From: Endozoicomonas sp.
GTDB taxonomy: Bacteria > Pseudomonadota > Gammaproteobacteria > Pseudomonadales > Endozoicomonadaceae
Reading direction: 5' to 3'
DNA: 36,862 nt
NCBI GenBank assembly: GCA_024509075.1
Contig: JAKROC010000009.1
Span: 1 to 36,862 of the forward strand
This document shows, piece by piece, positions 7,406 to 15,649 of the stretch (positions within the stretch are counted from its first letter, which is position 1; each line of letters opens with the position of its first letter). A program made the translations under genes and the position numbers. The notes beneath the pieces are model-generated. The model was given only the letters and a program-made list of their open reading frames with translations. It was not told where the DNA came from and searched no databases.

Positions 7406-9328
7406 ATGTCCATATTTGCTCAATACCAGCAAAGGTACGAGTCCACCCAGCACGAAGAGATGAGCCTCATGGAGTACTTGCAGCTGTGCAAGAAAGACTC
7501 CGGGGCCTATGCCAACGCCGCTGAACGGATGCTGGAGGCCATTGGTGAACCGAAGGTCATTGATACCTCCCGCGATCCACGCATGAGCCGGATTTTCTCC
7601 AACAAACTGATCAAACAGTATCCGGCATTTGAAGAGTTCTTTGGCATGGAAGAAGCCATTGAGCAGATTGTCTCTTACTTCAAACACGCTGCCCAGGGCC
7701 TGGAAGAGAAGAAACAGATTCTCTATCTGCTCGGTCCGGTGGGCGGTGGTAAGTCCTCTCTGGCTGAGAAGCTAAAGCAATTGATGGAAAGGGTGCCGTT
7801 CTATGCCATCAAAGGCTCACCGGTGTTTGAATCGCCCCTTGGCCTGTTCAACCCGGAAGAAGACGCCGACATTCTCAAAGAAGAGTACGGTATTCCCAGT
7901 CGCTACCTGAAGTACATAATGTCTCCCTGGGCCGTTAAACGACTGAATGAGTACGGTGGTGATATCTCCAAATTCCGCGTGGTGAAACTCTACCCGAGCC
8001 GTCTGAATCAGGTGGCCATCGCCAAGACCGAACCGGGCGATGAGAACAATCAGGACATCTCCAGCCTGGTGGGTAAAGTGGATATCCGTCAGCTCGAAGA
8101 GTACTCCCAGGACGATCCGGACGCCTACAGCTTCTCCGGTGCGCTGTGCCGCGCCAACCAGGGCATTATGGAATTTGTCGAGATGTTCAAAGCACCCATC
8201 AAGGTGCTGCACCCACTGTTGACCGCCACCCAGGAAGGCAATTACAACAGCACCGAAGGTCTTGGTGCCATCCCTTACGAGGGCATTTTGCTGGCCCACT
8301 CCAACGAGTCTGAATGGCAGTCTTTCCGTAACAACAAGACCAACGAAGCCTTTATTGACCGGGTCAATATCGTCAAGGTGCCTTACTGCGTGCGGGTCAG
8401 TGAAGAGATCCACATCTATGAGAAGCTGCTGGAACACAGCTCCCTGAAAGATGCCCCTTGCGCTCCGGACACCCTGAAAATGCTGGCGCAGTTTACTACC
8501 CTGTCGCGCATCAAGGACCCGGAAAACTCCTCCGTCTACTCCAAGATGAAGGTATACGACGGTGAGAACCTGAAAGACACCGACCCGAACGCCAAGCCTT
8601 TGCAAGAGTACAAAGACATGGCCGGAGTTGACGAAGGCATGAACGGCCTTTCTACCCGTTTTGCCTTCAAGATTCTCTCCAAGGTGTTTAACTTTGATCC
8701 TTCCGAAGTGGCCGCCAATCCGGTGCACCTGCTCTATGTACTGGAGCAACAGATCGAACAGCACCAATTCCCGGAAGAGACACAAGACCGTTATCTGTCG
8801 TTTATCAAAGAGTACCTGACACCCAAGTACATCGAGTTTCTGGGCAAGGAAATTCAAACCGCCTACCTGGAGTCTTACTCCGAATACGGTCAGAATATTT
8901 TTGACCGCTACATCACGTATGCCGACTTCTGGATTCAGGATCAGGAGTATCGCGACCCTGACACCGGCCATATCCTCGACCGCTCTGCACTCAGCGAAGA
9001 GCTGGAGAAAATCGAGAAGCCCGCCGGCATCGCCAACCCGAAAGACTTCCGCAACGAAGTGGTCAACTTTGTCCTGCGCGCCCGAGCCAACAACGATGGT
9101 AAGAACCCCAGCTGGTTAAGCTACGAGAAGATGCGTACGGTGATCGAGAAGAAGATGTTCTCCAACACCGAAGACCTGCTGCCGGTGATCTCCTTCAACG
9201 CCAAAGGCTCCCAGGAAGATCAGCGCAAGCATGCGGATTTCGTCTCCCGGATGGTGGCCCACGGTTATACCGAGAAGCAGGTCCGCTTGCTCTCTGAGTG
9301 GTATATCCGGGTGCGTAAGTCTCAATAA
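7406..9328 (+). CDS. prkA: PrkA-family serine protein kinase (YeaG)
   Basis: This 640-residue protein matches E. coli YeaG / Bacillus PrkA in length and sequence. An AAA+ like N-terminal domain contains the Walker A loop GPVGGGKSS (residues 110-118). The middle holds blocks such as HPLLTATQEGNYN and EGILLAHSNESEW, with PrkA C-terminal features (MNGLSTRFAFKILSK, then the conserved end VRLLSEWYIRVRK). PrkA proteins have been described as Ser/Thr kinases and, in Bacillus, with AAA-protease-like activity; in enterobacteria yeaG responds to nutrient limitation and stationary phase. The start ATG has GGGGAGA seven bases upstream. It leads a three-gene module with yeaH and spoVR (ycgB). A strong hairpin follows its stop codon, before yeaH. 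Confidence 0.95.
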   Translation: MSIFAQYQQRYESTQHEEMSLMEYLQLCKKDSGAYANAAERMLEAIGEPKVIDTSRDPRMSRIFSNKLIKQYPAFEEFFGMEEAIEQIVSYFKHAAQGLEEKKQILYLLGPVGGGKSSLAEKLKQLMERVPFYAIKGSPVFESPLGLFNPEEDADILKEEYGIPSRYLKYIMSPWAVKRLNEYGGDISKFRVVKLYPSRLNQVAIAKTEPGDENNQDISSLVGKVDIRQLEEYSQDDPDAYSFSGALCRANQGIMEFVEMFKAPIKVLHPLLTATQEGNYNSTEGLGAIPYEGILLAHSNESEWQSFRNNKTNEAFIDRVNIVKVPYCVRVSEEIHIYEKLLEHSSLKDAPCAPDTLKMLAQFTTLSRIKDPENSSVYSKMKVYDGENLKDTDPNAKPLQEYKDMAGVDEGMNGLSTRFAFKILSKVFNFDPSEVAANPVHLLYVLEQQIEQHQFPEETQDRYLSFIKEYLTPKYIEFLGKEIQTAYLESYSEYGQNIFDRYITYADFWIQDQEYRDPDTGHILDRSALSEELEKIEKPAGIANPKDFRNEVVNFVLRARANNDGKNPSWLSYEKMRTVIEKKMFSNTEDLLPVISFNAKGSQEDQRKHADFVSRMVAHGYTEKQVRLLSEWYIRVRKSQ

Positions 9329-9336
9329 CAGTAAGT

Positions 9337-9357
9337 CCCGCCCGGACTTCGGGCGGG
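9337..9357 (+). promoter_or_regulatory. GC-rich hairpin between prkA and yeaH
   Basis: CCCGCCCG at 9337-9344, loop GACTT, and CGGGCGGG at 9350-9357 form a perfect 8-base-pair stem nine bases after the prkA stop. There is no T-tract, so it is not a full intrinsic terminator. It would fit a transcript-stabilising or partial-attenuation hairpin that lets prkA be expressed above the downstream genes. Confidence 0.6.
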
Positions 9358-9422
9358 CAACACTCTTTAGCCCTGTTATGCAGGACTTGTCACTATTTTG
9401 TGGATATCGGGGAAGCGTCTTT

Positions 9423-10712
9423 ATGAGCATCATAATCGACCGACGCCTCAACGGAAAAAAGAAGAGCACCGTCAACCGACAGCGCTTTTTGAGGCGTTAC
9501 CGTGGCCTGGTCAAAGAGGCAGTACAAGATGCTGTTGATCAACGCTCAATCACCGACGTTGAAAGCGGCAGTAACATCACCATCCCGAAAAAAGACCTGA
9601 ATGAGCCGGTATTTCACCACGGCAAGGGCGGCCATCACGGCCACGTTCATCCGGGCAACAAAGAGTTTAACCAGGGCGATCGCATCGCCCGCCCACCCGG
9701 TGGCGGTGGTCAAGGCAGCGGCAACGGCAAAGCCAGTGACAGCGGCGAAGGGGCCGATGAGTTTGCCTTTCAGATCAACCGAGATGAATTTCTGGAGTAC
9801 CTGTTTGATGACCTGGCGCTGCCCAACTTGGTGAGAAAAGAACTGAAAGACAGCACCGATTACAAACTCAGACGGGCCGGGTTCACCACCGCCGGGTCAC
9901 CGGATCGCCTGAATGTGGTGCGCTCCCTGCGCGCTGCTCATGCCCGGCGTATAGCCCTGTCGGGCAAAGAGCGCAAAGTGATCCGCACGCTCAAGCGCGA
10001 ACTGCGGGAGATGGAAGTCAGCCCGGACGAAGCCGATCAGCAGGAGATGCGTCGCATCCGCGAACAGATCAATATCCTCAACAAAAAACTCAAACGCCTG
10101 CCGTTTATTGATGACTTCGACCTGCGTTTCAACAACATGGCGAAAGTGCCGCAACCGTCCAGCAAGGCGGTGATGTTCTGCATTATGGACGTCTCTGGCT
10201 CCATGACCCGGGAGATCAAGGACATGGCCAAACGCTTCTTCTTGTTGCTCTATCTGTTCCTGGAGCGCAACTACGAAGCGGTGGAAGTGGTCTTTATCCG
10301 ACACCACAGTGAAGCCCGCGAGTGCGATGAAAATGACTTTTTCTACGCCCGGGAGACGGGAGGTACGGTTGTCTCTTCGGCATTGCGTCTGGCCGATGAA
10401 ATCATCAGCAACCGCTATTCCCCCAACGACTGGAATATTTACATTGCCCAGGCATCCGATGGCGATAACTGGGAAGCGGACTCCAGCAAGTGCCAAGACA
10501 TTATCCTGAAAAAGCTGCTGCCGGTTTGTCAGTACTACTCCTATGTGGAGATCACCGACCGCCATCACCAGAACCTCTGGTACGAGTACAAGTCCATCGA
10601 GAAGGAGCATCCGGGCCACTTTGCCATGCAGCAAATTCGCAGCCATGCGGATATCTACCCAACCTTCCGTCGTTTATTTGAGAAAAAGGAGGCCAGCCAT
10701 GCCGGAAGCTAA
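9423..10712 (+). CDS. yeaH: YeaH/YhbH-family protein (DUF444, von Willebrand A-like)
   Basis: The 429-residue product aligns along its length with E. coli YeaH from the first residues (IIDRRLNGKKKSTVNRQRF). It contains a basic N terminus, a glycine-rich linker around residues 80-115 (RPPGGGGQGSGNGKA) and a von Willebrand A-like domain with the metal-site motif DVSGSM at residues 256-261, then ETGGTVVSSAL and QASDGDNW. Its biochemical role is not settled, though YeaH-type genes co-occur with PrkA and SpoVR, and the three are thought to act together. ATG at 9423 is used instead of a longer in-frame extension because it matches the family start and follows GGGGAAG. Its 3' end overlaps the spoVR start by 14 bases, indicating translational coupling. 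Confidence 0.94.
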   Translation: MSIIIDRRLNGKKKSTVNRQRFLRRYRGLVKEAVQDAVDQRSITDVESGSNITIPKKDLNEPVFHHGKGGHHGHVHPGNKEFNQGDRIARPPGGGGQGSGNGKASDSGEGADEFAFQINRDEFLEYLFDDLALPNLVRKELKDSTDYKLRRAGFTTAGSPDRLNVVRSLRAAHARRIALSGKERKVIRTLKRELREMEVSPDEADQQEMRRIREQINILNKKLKRLPFIDDFDLRFNNMAKVPQPSSKAVMFCIMDVSGSMTREIKDMAKRFFLLLYLFLERNYEAVEVVFIRHHSEARECDENDFFYARETGGTVVSSALRLADEIISNRYSPNDWNIYIAQASDGDNWEADSSKCQDIILKKLLPVCQYYSYVEITDRHHQNLWYEYKSIEKEHPGHFAMQQIRSHADIYPTFRRLFEKKEASHAGS

Positions 10713-12270
10713 AAGCCCGGTAAAAAAAACCGGTAAAAAGAACAAGCCAAAGAATAAGCCACTGTCCACTGATTCCGAATGGACCTTTGAACTGCTGGAA
10801 ACCTATGACCGGGAGTTGGCCAGACTGGCGGACAAATACCGGCTGGACACCTATCCCAACCAGATAGAAGTGATCAGCTCTGAACAAATGCTGGATGCTT
10901 ACTCCTCGGTGGGCATGCCGCTGATGTACAACCACTGGAGTTATGGCAAAACCTTCCTGAGCAATCAGCAGAACTATCAGCAAGGGCGAATGGGGCTGGC
11001 TTACGAAATAGTTATCAACTCCAACCCCTGCATCGCTTACTTGATGGAAGAGAACCCCATGCCCATGCAGGCGCTGGTCATTGCCCACGCTTGCTACGGT
11101 CATAACTCGTTCTTCAAAGGCAATTATTTGTTCCGGCAGTGGACCGACGCCAGCGCCATCATCGACTACCTGCTGTTTGCCAAGAGCTACATTGCCAACT
11201 GCGAAGAGAAGCACGGCATCAGTGCGGTGGAAGAAGTACTCGATGCCTGCCACGCTCTGATGAATCAGGGGGTCAACCGCTATGTTCGACCGACGCCGTT
11301 ATCCGCTGAACAGGAGAAGGCTCGCTCTCAGGAACGTGAGGAGTATATCCAGCGGAACCTGAACGATCTGTGGCGTACCATTCCCGTCAAGGAGAGTGAA
11401 AAAGAGAAAAAAGAGAAGCGTTTCCCGCAAGACCCGGAAGAGAACCTGCTCTATTTCATCGAAAAAAACGCTCCACTGCTGGAAACCTGGCAACGGGAGA
11501 TCATCCGCATCGTGCGCAAGGTGGCCCAGTACTTCTACCCACAGCGCCAGACTCAGGTGATGAACGAAGGCTGGGCAACCTTCTGGCATTACCACCTGAT
11601 GCACGATATGTACGACGAAGGACTTATTACAGAAGGCTTTATCATGGAGTTTCTCCACTCACACTCCAGCGTGATATTTCAGCCAGATTTCGACGACTCT
11701 CGTTACAGTGGCCTCAACCCCTATACCCTGGGATTTAATATCTTCCGGGACATTCGTCGTATTTGCGAAAACCCCAACGACGAAGACCGCCATTGGTTCC
11801 CGGAGCTGGCCGGCACCGACTGGCTTGATGCTGTGCACTTTGCCATGGAGAATTTCAAGGACGAGGGATTTATCCTCCAGTACCTGTCGCCCAAAGTAAT
11901 GCGGGACATGCACCTGTTCAGCATCGATGACAATGAAGCAAACTCCTATCTGGAAGTAGACGCCATTCACAACGACTCCGGTTACCGCCTACTACGGGAA
12001 AACCTTGCTGCTCAGTATAATCTGGGCAACCGGGAACCCAATATCCAGGTTTACAATGTGGACGTCCGGGGTGATCGTTCGCTGACTCTGCGTCACTACA
12101 TGCACAAGGGCAGACCTTTGGATGAAGGCAGCTCTAAGGAGATCATCAAGCACATCCACCGCTTGTGGGGCTTTGATGTCAAACTTGAATCGGTAGACCA
12201 GGAAAATGTCGTCCAGCACACCCATGCGCTGGCCAGGGAGAATAATAGCGGAAATACTCAGCCAACCTGA
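10699..12270 (+). CDS. SpoVR-family protein (YcgB)
   Basis: This 523-residue protein belongs to the SpoVR/YcgB family. After a short Lys/Pro-rich N terminus (residues 1-24) come the conserved core segments MPLMYNHWSYGKTF, GLAYEIVINSNPCIAYLMEEN, YGHNSFFKGNYLF, MNEGWATFWHYH and LNPYTLGFNIFRDIRRI. The ordered histidines and glutamates (HNSFF, NEGWATFWHYH) suggest a metal site, which is inference. SpoVR was named for a role in Bacillus spore cortex formation; in non-sporulating bacteria it is part of a stress or stationary-phase module with PrkA and YeaH. ATG at 10699 is supported by an AAGGAGG Shine-Dalgarno at 10686-10692 lying inside the end of yeaH. A longer in-frame reading into yeaH is a shadow. 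Confidence 0.94.
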   Translation: MPEAKSPVKKTGKKNKPKNKPLSTDSEWTFELLETYDRELARLADKYRLDTYPNQIEVISSEQMLDAYSSVGMPLMYNHWSYGKTFLSNQQNYQQGRMGLAYEIVINSNPCIAYLMEENPMPMQALVIAHACYGHNSFFKGNYLFRQWTDASAIIDYLLFAKSYIANCEEKHGISAVEEVLDACHALMNQGVNRYVRPTPLSAEQEKARSQEREEYIQRNLNDLWRTIPVKESEKEKKEKRFPQDPEENLLYFIEKNAPLLETWQREIIRIVRKVAQYFYPQRQTQVMNEGWATFWHYHLMHDMYDEGLITEGFIMEFLHSHSSVIFQPDFDDSRYSGLNPYTLGFNIFRDIRRICENPNDEDRHWFPELAGTDWLDAVHFAMENFKDEGFILQYLSPKVMRDMHLFSIDDNEANSYLEVDAIHNDSGYRLLRENLAAQYNLGNREPNIQVYNVDVRGDRSLTLRHYMHKGRPLDEGSSKEIIKHIHRLWGFDVKLESVDQENVVQHTHALARENNSGNTQPT

Positions 12271-12506
12271 CGATTACAGGCGTGGCAAGACTATTCCAAA
12301 GGCAAACTATGATGTTATATTGTTCATGTTCATAGTCTGTCGTCTGATGACCAAGCCTGTTTGGACTTGGCAGAAGGGGCGGAGAGTACAAGTGGCAAGG
12401 ATGACACTTTCTATGGACCAACAAAAAATTGCCAACGATTAAAACAACAAAAGGTTGCAATTTCCCAGCCATCCCTTCCCAGCAGGACGTGAAGGAGACA
12501 AGCTGT

Positions 12507-12797
12507 ATGGAAGCGACCAGGAAGGAAATGGAAGCTATGCTGGTAGGTACAGTCAAGTGGTTTAACAACCCGAAAGGTTACGGGTTTATAGAAGCTACGG
12601 ATGCGACCGAAAATCAGGATGTCCTCATCCACTACTCGGTCATCGAGATGGAGGGCTTCAAGACTCTCAAGGCTGGACAAGTGGTCAGTTTCGAGCTGGG
12701 ACAAGGCCCCAAGGGCATGATCGCCACTCGAGTGGTGCCGGATGATGGCGAGGGATTACCAGATTCTGTGACTCGGGAAGAGTCGCTTCTTGCATAA
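12507..12797 (+). CDS. Cold-shock-domain protein
   Basis: The 96-residue product has a single cold shock domain beginning GTVKWFNNPKGYGFIEA (residues 14-30), including the RNP-1-like KGYGFIEA. The RNP-2-like segment reads DVLIHYSVI instead of the usual DVFVHFSAI, so two aromatic positions are replaced (F to L, F to Y). A ten-residue N-terminal leader and a C-terminal acidic tail (DDGEGLPDSVTREES) extend the usual 67 to 70 residues. These proteins bind single-stranded RNA or DNA and act as RNA chaperones. AAGGAG at 12492-12497 supports the ATG at 12507; an internal ATG ten codons later is possible. The 236-base leader after spoVR suggests its own promoter, and a weak hairpin (CCAAG...CTTGG) lies near 12350-12370. 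Confidence 0.88.
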   Translation: MEATRKEMEAMLVGTVKWFNNPKGYGFIEATDATENQDVLIHYSVIEMEGFKTLKAGQVVSFELGQGPKGMIATRVVPDDGEGLPDSVTREESLLA

Positions 12798-13026
12798 TGC
12801 AACTTCGGAACACTCTGATTGCTTGTGTGAATGTGCCAATAGCGCGGCAGATTTCAGCTGTCAGTATGCCATTCACATGAGTTATCTTCCGCAAGCCGAC
12901 ATCGACTTTGCCTGTTTCACTCATTCATACACTCTCTGCAGCTACCTGCAAAGAGGCGTCGTGTCGACTTGAATCTGTTGCTGACAGCCAGTCGACACAC
13001 AGATACATTGTTAAGGTTGTACCATT

Positions 13027-13689
13027 TTGCCCGTAAACTACTTCTACCTGTATGTACTCTCCGCAGTCATTGCTGCATTGCTGTTCCTGCGATTTCTCTG
13101 GCGCAGTTTTGGGCCAATAGAAGCCGAACTCAACTCCCAGCTTTTTGAACACGACAAGCGGGCATTTTTTGGCCAGCTCGATATTGCCGTCCGCGGTCAT
13201 TTGATGGTGTTGCCATCACTACCTGTTGGTGATGTATTGCATTGCGGCAAATGGGGTCGCTCAGACGCCATTGCCAACATCAGAAAAAATCGCCGCTTTG
13301 ACTTTGTCCTGTACCATCGGCGAAAGATGAAAATTTGTTGCGTTATCAACCTGATTCCCCACAAAGGCGATGCCAATACAAAAGAGTTCTGGGTGTTGCG
13401 TCAGCTGTGCGAAGCCGCTGACCTGCCTCTGCTCGAATTCCAGATGAAACCCTGGCGCAATGTGACTGAGTTGCGCAAAACAGTTTTTGCCGCCTGCGCT
13501 ATCGTCGAGCAGGGTTCACCGGACTTCGAACTGCGAGCCGAAGAGGCAAAACCCCAATGCCCAAAGTGTGAAAGTTCCATGACCCTGAGAACAATGAAAA
13601 AGGGCGTACACGCGGGACAGAAGTGGTGGGTATGCAACACCTACCCGAAATGCAGGGGCGCCCGGTCGGCCAATTCTGTTCAATCCTGA
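13027..13689 (+). CDS. Membrane-anchored DUF2726 protein with C-terminal topoisomerase-type zinc ribbon
   Basis: A 220-residue protein in three parts. Residues 4-26 are one hydrophobic membrane anchor. Residues 37-160 resemble DUF2726, a nuclease-fold-like domain (the segment FDFVLYHRRKMKICCVINL and the following KEFWVLRQLCEAADLPLLEF are typical). Residues 176-211 form a four-cysteine ribbon (C178, C181, C203, C209; CPKC then GQKWWVCNTYPKCRG) like the topoisomerase I C-terminal zinc finger. A nucleic-acid-related function is plausible but not shown. The best start is a TTG at 13027, with AAGG about 12 bases upstream; no ATG fits. The gene is convergent with the glgB remnant. Confidence 0.75.
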   Translation: MPVNYFYLYVLSAVIAALLFLRFLWRSFGPIEAELNSQLFEHDKRAFFGQLDIAVRGHLMVLPSLPVGDVLHCGKWGRSDAIANIRKNRRFDFVLYHRRKMKICCVINLIPHKGDANTKEFWVLRQLCEAADLPLLEFQMKPWRNVTELRKTVFAACAIVEQGSPDFELRAEEAKPQCPKCESSMTLRTMKKGVHAGQKWWVCNTYPKCRGARSANSVQS

Positions 13690-13867
13690 CCAGGCAACAA
13701 CGATCAAGCTCGTTGCAGAACCACTGTTGCCAACGGTGGCAACGTCAAACAGAGGCTGTACGGTTGAGTCTGGTTGCTTAACAGAGTACCCCTGAGTTCT
13801 GATTCATTTCAACGGCAGTTCAGTGGCAACCCTCTGGTTACGGAGGTTATGCATTCATGATACGAAT
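13690..13867. other. Convergent gap with two small hairpins
   Basis: Between the plus-strand DUF2726 gene and the minus-strand glgB remnant lie two short inverted repeats: CAACGA...TCGTTG near 13698-13716 and GTTGCC (13726-13731), loop AACGGT, GGCAAC (13738-13743). Neither has a T-tract. They may end transcription from both sides, but this is weak. No glgB-like coding was recognised downstream of the truncation. Confidence 0.35.
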
Positions 13868-14186
13868 TCAGGACTGATGACCGTTAGCCCAATGCACCTT
13901 AAGCTGGTACAAGAAGTGCTTCGTCTTCCTGGGCAAGTGTAATTCAAACACTCCTTCTCCAGTGCGCTCCATCACGCCAAGATCTTTACCGCTTGCAGCA
14001 TCTATAACTTCAACCCTGGCCGCATCCGGGCGCCACGCCCGAATAACCAGACCTTTTTTACCCTCTGGATGAGAGTGCAATCCAAGCAGGCCAAAAGGAA
14101 CGGCACACTGACCATTAACCAGGTCGGCCACCAGAGGATTTACTGCGCATGGGGAGATCCCCCGGTTTAGTTACTGCAATATTCAT
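13868..14186 (-). pseudogene. glgB: glgB remnant: frameshifted and truncated glycogen branching enzyme N-terminal domain
   Basis: Reverse-strand reading from the ATG at 14186 gives MNIAVTKPG, then passes a run of five G (plus-strand C at 14159-14163). With one G fewer the frame continues smoothly into AVNPLVADLVNG and on to VPFGLLGLHSHPEGKKGLV, RAWRPDAARVEVIDA and FLYQLKVHWANGHQS. This is the N-terminal carbohydrate-binding (CBM48-type) module of GlgB. The frame ends at a stop at 13868 after about 105 codons, whereas branching enzymes are about 730 residues, so the catalytic GH13 domain is absent. It sits 11 bases after glgA in the expected glg operon position. Two independent lesions (frameshift and truncation) make a functional product unlikely, although a short protein from an internal GTG is conceivable. 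Confidence 0.8.
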
Positions 14187-14197
14187 AGTGTTATTTT

Positions 14198-15649
14198 TCA
14201 ATTCCGGGCAGCACGATAAACGGCGAGGTAATCCTGGGCTGACCGCTCCCAGGTAAATGACTCAGACATAGCATTGTAGATCAGACGGCTCATGGTCTTG
14301 CTGTCTTTATAAACGTCTTTGGTCTGATTAAGGCACAGCAACAGTCGCTGCCATTGCGCCGGGCCAAACATAAAACCATTGGCGCTCTCAACACCCGACT
14401 CAAAGCACTTGACTGAATCCACCAGGCCACCAACGGCACGGACAATAGGTAACGTGCCGTATTTCATGCTGTACATCTGGTTCAATCCGCAAGGCTCAAA
14501 CAGCGACGGCATCAGGAAGAAGTCAGCACCAGCCTCAATCAAATGCGCAAGACTATTGTCGTACGCTTCAATAAAACGACATTTGTCTGGGAAAGCGTTA
14601 GTCAGATGATTCAACTCAGCAGCGATTTGGGAATCACCAGAGCCTTGTAATACCACCTGAACATCGTTGTGCAGAAAATGCCACAATGCTGGAATCAGAT
14701 AAGAAAAACCTTTTTGCTCAGTCAGACGGCTAACCAGCCCGTACAGCGGTTTATCTGCCACCCTTGGCAAATTCAGCCGCTGTTGCAGTGCCTGTTTGCA
14801 CAGCGACTTACCGAAAGTATCTTGCAGGGAATAACGGGCAGGCAAGTACTGATCCGTTTCCGGGCTCCACTCCTGATAATCACAGCCATTGAGAATGCCA
14901 CAAAAATCCTGCTTGCGCCGGCCAATGGTATGAGCCAATCCGTGGGAGCCCAGATCAGTCTGCAACTCCTCGGCATAGCGTGGACTGACGGTGGTAATTT
15001 TATCCGCAAAAGCAATGCCGCCTTTGAGCAGGTTTATCTGACCGTGGTCTTCAAAAAAGTCCCGGTTAAACCATCTGTAGTCAATGTCCAGGGCATCAAG
15101 CAGCGCAGCAGGTGTATGCTGCTGATAGGCACCGTTATGAATGGTCAGCACCGTGCGAGTGTCACAGAAAAAAGCATTGTCAGCTTCATGGATTTTCAGG
15201 TAGTAACCCAGCAAAGCGGACTGCCAGTCGTGGCCGTGGACGATATCCGGCCGGAACTCGAGAATCTGGCAAGCGCACAGGGCAGCCTTGCAGAAAAAGG
15301 CAAAACGCTGGGAATTATCGGCAAAAACTCCACTGCGGTTGTTATAAAGCCCATCACGGTCAAAATAATCATTATGTTCAATCAGGTAGACGATAACACC
15401 GGCAAACTCACCCTGGCGAATAGCGAAACCAAATCGTGAGCCGGAGCCAAAAACCACCTCTGCGACACCAACCACCACGGTTGGTAACACCGCCAGTGCC
15501 TGACGGTACGCTGGCATAATAACCCGGACGTCATGCCCGAGTTTTTTCATCCAGGAACCCAGGGTGGCGGCCACATCAGCCAGTCCCCCGGTTTTTGCCA
15601 CCCCAGCCAGCTCTGAAACAGCAAACAAAATATTCAGATCAGAAGCCAA
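14198..15649 (-). CDS. glgA: Glycogen synthase (ADP-glucose dependent, GT5)
   Basis: This 483-residue GT5 enzyme extends alpha-1,4-glucan chains from ADP-glucose. The N-terminal KTGGLADV motif (K19) binds ADP-glucose. Other signatures are VHGHDWQSAL, LTIHNGAYQQ, ILNGCDYQEWSPETD, the VSRLTEQKG block and the C-terminal FEPCGLNQMYSMKYGTLPIVRAVGGL. Length fits the family (about 477 in E. coli). The start appears to be a TTG at 15649 inside the last codons of glgC, an 11-base overlap that points to translational coupling in a glgC-glgA-(glgB remnant) operon. With glgB destroyed here, the branched polymer would need a branching enzyme encoded elsewhere. Confidence 0.95.
   Translation of the reverse strand: MASDLNILFAVSELAGVAKTGGLADVAATLGSWMKKLGHDVRVIMPAYRQALAVLPTVVVGVAEVVFGSGSRFGFAIRQGEFAGVIVYLIEHNDYFDRDGLYNNRSGVFADNSQRFAFFCKAALCACQILEFRPDIVHGHDWQSALLGYYLKIHEADNAFFCDTRTVLTIHNGAYQQHTPAALLDALDIDYRWFNRDFFEDHGQINLLKGGIAFADKITTVSPRYAEELQTDLGSHGLAHTIGRRKQDFCGILNGCDYQEWSPETDQYLPARYSLQDTFGKSLCKQALQQRLNLPRVADKPLYGLVSRLTEQKGFSYLIPALWHFLHNDVQVVLQGSGDSQIAAELNHLTNAFPDKCRFIEAYDNSLAHLIEAGADFFLMPSLFEPCGLNQMYSMKYGTLPIVRAVGGLVDSVKCFESGVESANGFMFGPAQWQRLLLCLNQTKDVYKDSKTMSRLIYNAMSESFTWERSAQDYLAVYRAARN

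Noticed and set aside
7817-8971. 384-codon minus-strand frame antisense to prkA
   Set aside because: It lies fully inside the well-supported prkA gene, with low-complexity hydrophobic composition typical of antisense frames in high-bias genes.
9897-10646. 249-codon minus-strand frame antisense to yeaH
   Set aside because: It is a shadow of yeaH codon bias; no ribosome-binding site or family resemblance.
14669-15439. 256-codon plus-strand frame antisense to glgA
   Set aside because: It overlaps intact glgA throughout, and no domain is recognisable.
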